The notes beneath the pieces were generated by a model. The model ran no database searches and had not been told where the DNA came from. It saw only the letters and a list, made by a program, of their open reading frames with translations. The position numbers and the translations under genes were made by a program. From Roseateles asaccharophilus (GTDB lineage: Bacteria > Pseudomonadota > Gammaproteobacteria > Burkholderiales > Burkholderiaceae_C): DNA of 64,000 nucleotides. Positions 60,640-64,000 of this stretch are shown piece after piece; the first letter of the stretch is position 1; every line of letters begins with the position of its first letter. The stretch spans positions 1-64,000 of the forward strand of contig NZ_SNXE01000014.1 in assembly GCF_004362405.1 (NCBI RefSeq), written 5' to 3'.

Positions 60640-61470
60640 TCAGCGCGGCCGCACACGACCCGAGCCGAGGCTGCGCTGCCTGAGCTGGGGCCGACCGCCA
60701 TAGACCAGATCGCCGGAGCCGAACAGCTCGACCTCCAGGCTTTCCAGCGGCCCCAGGGCGGCATCACCGCTGCCAAAGGAGCGCAGCTGGGCCGCGCTGC
60801 CGCTGAGATCCTCGGCGTCCACATCGCCCGAACCGCTCAGCTGCCAGCGCTGGTGCAGGGCCCGGCCGCTCGCGCTGAAATCGCCCGAAGCGCGCAGGCT
60901 GACATCCAGCATCTCGGTCTGCAAACGCTCCAGCTTGAGCGAACCCGAGCCACTGATCAGCACCTCCAGGCGCTCGCAGCGCAAGGCGCCCAAGACCATG
61001 CGGCCCGAGCCCATCATCTGCACGCGCACCTGGCGGGCCTCAAGGCGCTCGGCCTCCAGGCTGCCAGCGCCGCTGAGCACCAGGCTCAGACTGTCCGCCC
61101 GCCAGGGCCCCAGCCGCACCTGAGACTCACCTCGTACCTGCAACTCTCGCAGACTCGGCTGACTCAGGCGCGCACGCGCAGAGCGATCACCGGGCTGGTA
61201 GATCAGCAGCCCCTCGCGGTCCTTGCGCAGCTGCAGCGGCTCACGCCCCAGTCGGTCCATGCGAGGCTCGCCGGGCGGCCCCTGCTCCAGCGCCAGCGTC
61301 AAGGGCCCGTCCACGGCCAAGCGTGAGGCAAGCAGATCGCCCTCAGGCCCGCCGGGCAGTCCCGGGTCGCCGGGGCTCATGTCCCAGGGGCGATCCGCGC
61401 CGCGCCCATGGCCACAGGCCTGCAAGCCCCCCGCGACCAGCAAGACACCCAGACAAGCACGCCGCCGCAT
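60640..61470 (-). CDS. Putative lipoprotein with DUF2807-like (GIN) domain
   Basis: This 276-residue protein has a short signal ending LQAC (C19), which may be a lipid-anchored Cys. The body is a right-handed repeat of GSGSL-type rungs (VLSGAGSLEAERL, QMMGSGRMVLGAL, LISGSGSLKLERL, QLSGSGDVDAEDL, LFGSGDLVYGG), as in DUF2807 head domains. ATG 61470 overlaps the MipA gene's stop by one base (TGATG), so it is the second gene of that operon. Function is unknown. Confidence 0.83.
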   Translation of the reverse strand: MRRRACLGVLLVAGGLQACGHGRGADRPWDMSPGDPGLPGGPEGDLLASRLAVDGPLTLALEQGPPGEPRMDRLGREPLQLRKDREGLLIYQPGDRSARARLSQPSLRELQVRGESQVRLGPWRADSLSLVLSGAGSLEAERLEARQVRVQMMGSGRMVLGALRCERLEVLISGSGSLKLERLQTEMLDVSLRASGDFSASGRALHQRWQLSGSGDVDAEDLSGSAAQLRSFGSGDAALGPLESLEVELFGSGDLVYGGRPQLRQRSLGSGRVRPR

Positions 61471-62264
61471 CAAAAGCTCCGGCTCAGGGCCAGGGCCAAC
61501 AAGGGCTGCCGCTTGCGCTCCACCACGGGGCTGTCGGCGGCGTCACCCCTCAAGCTGGCCAGGCTGGCCTTGGCGAACAGCTGCCAATGCGCGTCGAGCT
61601 GGTAGCTGAGCTGCGCAAAGCCGCCCACGCTATGCAGACCCGCGCCCACCGCATGTGGCCGCAAGCGGCTGCGCCCCGCCTCGGCCGCGCTGATGCCGTA
61701 CAGCCCCTGGCCCAGCTTGGCATCCATCAGCGTGGCATTCACGCCCAGAGCCAGGGCCAGTTCCGAACTTTGGAGCAGTCCATAGCCCAGCTCGAACTCG
61801 GCGTAGCTGCCACGGCCACCGGGCTTGCTGCCCGAGCCCAGGCGTGTGCTGAGCACAGCGTTCAGGAAGACCGGTCCCTCGGCGAATTCCCCACCCAGGC
61901 GCAGAGCGGGGGCCATCTCGAACTTGTCCAGACCCAGCAGGCGCGGGCCATCCTTGGGGCGGCGCTGATAGACATCCGGCGCCAGGGCCAGGCTGAGGGC
62001 GGCGCTCTGTCCCAGACGCTGTTCGTAGACCAGGCCGCGCACGGTGCTGATCAGGTAGTTCTCGCGCCAACGAGCCTCCAGCAAGGGGGCGCCCAGGGTG
62101 CGCAGCTCACGGCCCCCGCTGTACTTGGGCATGGCGATCAGTGCCGCGCCCGCACGCAGCTGCCAGTCGGAAGCAGCGGCCGCGGCGGGACGGGGCGCCG
62201 GGGCCTGAGCGATCACCAGGGAGCTGCCCAGGGCCAGGGCCAATGTCAGGAAATAGGGGATCAT
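61470..62264 (-). CDS. MipA/OmpV-family outer-membrane protein
   Basis: This 264-residue protein has a signal peptide (about 1-19) and the MipA/OmpV barrel pattern (WQLRAGAALIAMPKYSGGRELRTLGAPLLEARWRENYLISTVRGL, with YSGG and P.L..R), ending in LALSRSF with a terminal Phe. MipA was described as a scaffold for murein hydrolases, while OmpV members are often envelope-stress porins. It is divergent from an OmpR-type regulator, next to repeats typical of such regulators. ATG 62264 is used. Confidence 0.88.
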   Translation of the reverse strand: MIPYFLTLALALGSSLVIAQAPAPRPAAAAASDWQLRAGAALIAMPKYSGGRELRTLGAPLLEARWRENYLISTVRGLVYEQRLGQSAALSLALAPDVYQRRPKDGPRLLGLDKFEMAPALRLGGEFAEGPVFLNAVLSTRLGSGSKPGGRGSYAEFELGYGLLQSSELALALGVNATLMDAKLGQGLYGISAAEAGRSRLRPHAVGAGLHSVGGFAQLSYQLDAHWQLFAKASLASLRGDAADSPVVERKRQPLLALALSRSF

Positions 62265-62297
62265 GATGGGCTCATCGAGGTCCGAGTTGCGATGGAC

Positions 62298-62367
62298 CGC
62301 AGTGTCCAAAGCCCGGCATGAAGCCGACATGAACCGACGGCCCGGCCAGATGAAGCGTGCATGAAGC
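62298..62367 (-). promoter_or_regulatory. Promoter with four tandem response-regulator-like half-sites
   Basis: On the plus strand ATGAAGC/ATGAACC repeats lie at 62318, 62329, 62350 and 62361, with 11, 21 and 11 bases between starts, so all lie on about the same DNA face. CGCAGTGTC (62298-62306) precedes the first by 11 bases. For the MipA gene on the minus strand, GACACT is a plausible -10 box and the repeats cover the -35 zone. It matches the DUF3060 promoter at 45177-45214 in elements and spacing. Confidence 0.7.
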
Positions 62368-62460
62368 CCCCGCGGCCGGGCGGGCCGGTCCCGGGTGAAC
62401 GCCCTCCTAGAATTCGCCGCCAAGGCCGCGCAAGCTCGGCCCATCAGGAGGGGCCCGCGC

Positions 62461-63150
62461 ATGGCCAGCATTCTTCTTCTCGAGGACGATCTGCCGCTGG
62501 GCCAGTCGCTGCAGCGCGTGCTCAGCATGGCCGGCCACAAGGTGTTGTGGCTGAGAACCGCCGCCGATGCACGACGCTTTCTGCAGGAGGACGGCGACTT
62601 CGCCCTGCTGCTGCTGGATATCACCCTGCCGGACGGCACGGGCCTGGATCTGCTGGCCTGGTGGCGGCAGCAGGGCCGCAAGACCCCGGTGATGATGATC
62701 ACCGCGCGCGACAGCGTGGAGGAGCGCGTCGAGGGTCTGGACTGCGGTGCCGACGACTATCTGGGCAAGCCCTTCGCCATGGAGGAAATGCTCTCGCGCG
62801 TGCGCGCCCTGCTGCGCCGGCACTGCGGCCAGGCCAGCAATGTCTGGCAGCTGGGCCCCCTGAGCCTGGACACCGCGCGCCGTCGAGTGCAGCTGGATGC
62901 CCAGGAAGTCCCGCTCTCGGTGCGCGAGTACGACATCCTGCTGAGCCTGGCGGCCGAGCCCGGCCGGGTGATGACGCGCGAGCAGATCGAGCGCAGCCTG
63001 GGTGGCAGCGATCTGCTGGACAGCAATGCCATCGATGTGCACATCTACAAGCTGCGCAAGAAGCTGGGCAATGACTGGATCAGCACGGTGCGCGGCGTGG
63101 GCTATGCGCTGGAAGTGCCCCTGCCAACCGACGGCGTGACGCTGCCATGA
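62461..63150 (+). CDS. OmpR-family response regulator
   Basis: This 229-residue regulator has a receiver (about 3-115; E8-D9-D10, phospho-acceptor D53 in LLLLDITLPDG, K in GADDYLGKPF) and a winged-helix output domain (about 128-222; LSVREYDILLSLAAEPGRVMTREQIERSLGGSDLLDSNAIDVHIYKLRKKL). It is close to the QseB/PmrA/TctD group, which binds 11-base-spaced direct repeats, such as those just upstream. GGAGG precedes ATG 62461. The cognate kinase gene overlaps its end. Confidence 0.95.
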   Translation: MASILLLEDDLPLGQSLQRVLSMAGHKVLWLRTAADARRFLQEDGDFALLLLDITLPDGTGLDLLAWWRQQGRKTPVMMITARDSVEERVEGLDCGADDYLGKPFAMEEMLSRVRALLRRHCGQASNVWQLGPLSLDTARRRVQLDAQEVPLSVREYDILLSLAAEPGRVMTREQIERSLGGSDLLDSNAIDVHIYKLRKKLGNDWISTVRGVGYALEVPLPTDGVTLP

Positions 63151-64000
63151 GCGGCGCCTCCATCCCGAGCCGCGCCTGGCGCCCCTGGGCCCCGCGCTCG
63201 CTGAGCGGGCGACTGATCGCCTGGCAGGCCCTGGCCCTGCTGCTGGCCTGGCTGGCCCTGGCGGCCTTGCTGACCCTGCGCGTGGTGGCCTGGGGGACCG
63301 ATGAGGTCCAGACCCGGCTGCAGCAGATGGGCACCGTGCTGGTGGCTGCGGCCGGCAGCCCCGAGCCCGAGCTGGCCCAGCGCCTGGCCGATGCCGACCG
63401 CGCCGTGATGGCCCTGCTGGGCCTGGACGATGATGTGGGCGCCGGACTGCACCCCGTCTACCAGGTCTGGGACGCCGAGGGGCGCCTGCTGGCCCGCAGC
63501 CCGCGCGCGCCCGCGACGCGCCTGGACGCCGCACCGGCACCGGGCGAGCACCCGGACTGGGTGGTGCGCCGGCTGGAGCCCGGCCAGGGCCGGGCGCTGC
63601 TGCTGGCCGAGCCGCGCGAAATCCCCCTCAGCGCTGCGATGCCGGTGCTGTGGCTGATCCTCAAGTCCCAGCTGGGCGTTTTTCTCTGGCATGGGCTGGT
63701 GATCTGGATCAGCGTGCGCGTGGGCCTGCGGCCCCTGGCCCAGCTGGCCCAGCGCATCGCCCGCCGCCCGGCCGGCGATCTGGCACCGGTGCAGGTGGAC
63801 CGCCTCTACACCGAGACTGCCCCCCTGGTGAGCGCCCTCAACGGCCTGCTGTCGCGCGAGGGCCAGCGCCTGGAGGCCGAGCGTCGCTTTCTGGCCGATG
63901 CGGCCCATGAGCTGCGCACCCCGCTGGCCGCCGTCAATGCACAAGCCCATCTGCTGCTCGGCGAGCAAGAGCCCCAGGCCCGCCATGAAGCGGCCCAGGC
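63147..64000 (+). CDS. Sensor histidine kinase (QseC-like), cut by window end
   Basis: The first 284 residues are visible. There is a membrane helix at about 24-48, a periplasmic part of about 120 residues (to about 170), a second helix (about 172-195), a HAMP-like linker and the HisKA motif AERRFLADAAHELRTPLA with H254. The ATPase domain lies beyond the window. ATG 63147 overlaps the regulator stop (ATGA). This is the partner of the OmpR-type regulator and has the QseC/PmrB layout. Confidence 0.93.
   Translation, partial: MSGASIPSRAWRPWAPRSLSGRLIAWQALALLLAWLALAALLTLRVVAWGTDEVQTRLQQMGTVLVAAAGSPEPELAQRLADADRAVMALLGLDDDVGAGLHPVYQVWDAEGRLLARSPRAPATRLDAAPAPGEHPDWVVRRLEPGQGRALLLAEPREIPLSAAMPVLWLILKSQLGVFLWHGLVIWISVRVGLRPLAQLAQRIARRPAGDLAPVQVDRLYTETAPLVSALNGLLSREGQRLEAERRFLADAAHELRTPLAAVNAQAHLLLGEQEPQARHEAAQ

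Overview
The window is GC-rich, densely coded DNA with many 4-base start/stop overlaps. It suggests a Burkholderiales betaproteobacterium of the Roseateles/Pelomonas/Mitsuaria kind. Reasons are PEP-CTERM exported proteins, a class II ribonucleotide reductase, a MoxR/Bat operon, DUF883/YqjE/YqjK genes and an AcrAB-type pump. The genus is inferred from gene style only. I saw no rRNA, tRNA, CRISPR array or insertion sequence.

Left edge (1-1.9 kb): the end of a chromosomal integron. Cassette genes on the minus strand (a cut-off membrane ORF, a 119-residue hypothetical and a NUDIX hydrolase) are separated by two attC-like sites. The integrase gene diverges from them behind a LexA-like box, but its catalytic middle is missing, so the array looks frozen. 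1.9-6.4 kb carries a GNAT acetyltransferase, a small membrane protein, a GT4 glycosyltransferase, a structured 309-base gap and an outer-membrane barrel protein.

6.4-18.1 kb is one long plus-strand gene train: a Tat-exported small protein, an anaerobic sulfatase-maturating enzyme (anSME), a serine-type arylsulfatase, MoxR, DUF58, DUF4381, BatA, BatB with a tail, BatD and an MscS channel. Coupling of sulfatase maturation to a MoxR/VWA module is the most system-like feature here. 18.2-20.7 kb has a Dcu C4-dicarboxylate transporter and an N-formylglutamate amidohydrolase-like enzyme.

20.7-31.9 kb: an outer-membrane protein, nrdJ, two PEP-CTERM proteins, a PhoX-like phosphatase, a DUF1134 protein, a helical hypothetical, a PilZ protein apparently starting at AUC, a periplasmic glycerophosphodiesterase with a PEP-CTERM tail, and an alpha/beta hydrolase. 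32.0-35.1 kb is a LytS/LytTR three-gene operon whose middle gene is a histidine pseudokinase. 35.1-38.3 kb encodes an exported GNAT-like protein and a molybdenum hydroxylase pair (IorB/IorA type).

38.4-44.8 kb is an iron-complex uptake operon (TonB receptor, binding protein, permease, ATPase, DUF2218) divergent from an AraC regulator across a Fur-like site. 44.8-47.5 kb has a DUF3060 lipoprotein, cytochrome c, a serine beta-lactamase-like protein and a small conserved protein behind a long leader. 47.6-54.3 kb is an RND efflux operon with a divergent TetR regulator and an AcrR-like operator. 54.4-60.4 kb has YgiQ and a receiver-DUF3369-degenerate GGDEF-EAL protein inserted between yqjD-like and yqjE/yqjK-like genes. 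60.6-64 kb has a DUF2807-like lipoprotein and a MipA/OmpV protein divergent from an OmpR-type response regulator and its histidine kinase, which is cut by the window end.

Two distant promoters (about 45.18 and 62.30 kb) share the same element architecture, tying the DUF3060 lipoprotein and the MipA/DUF2807 pair into one probable regulon of the adjacent two-component system.
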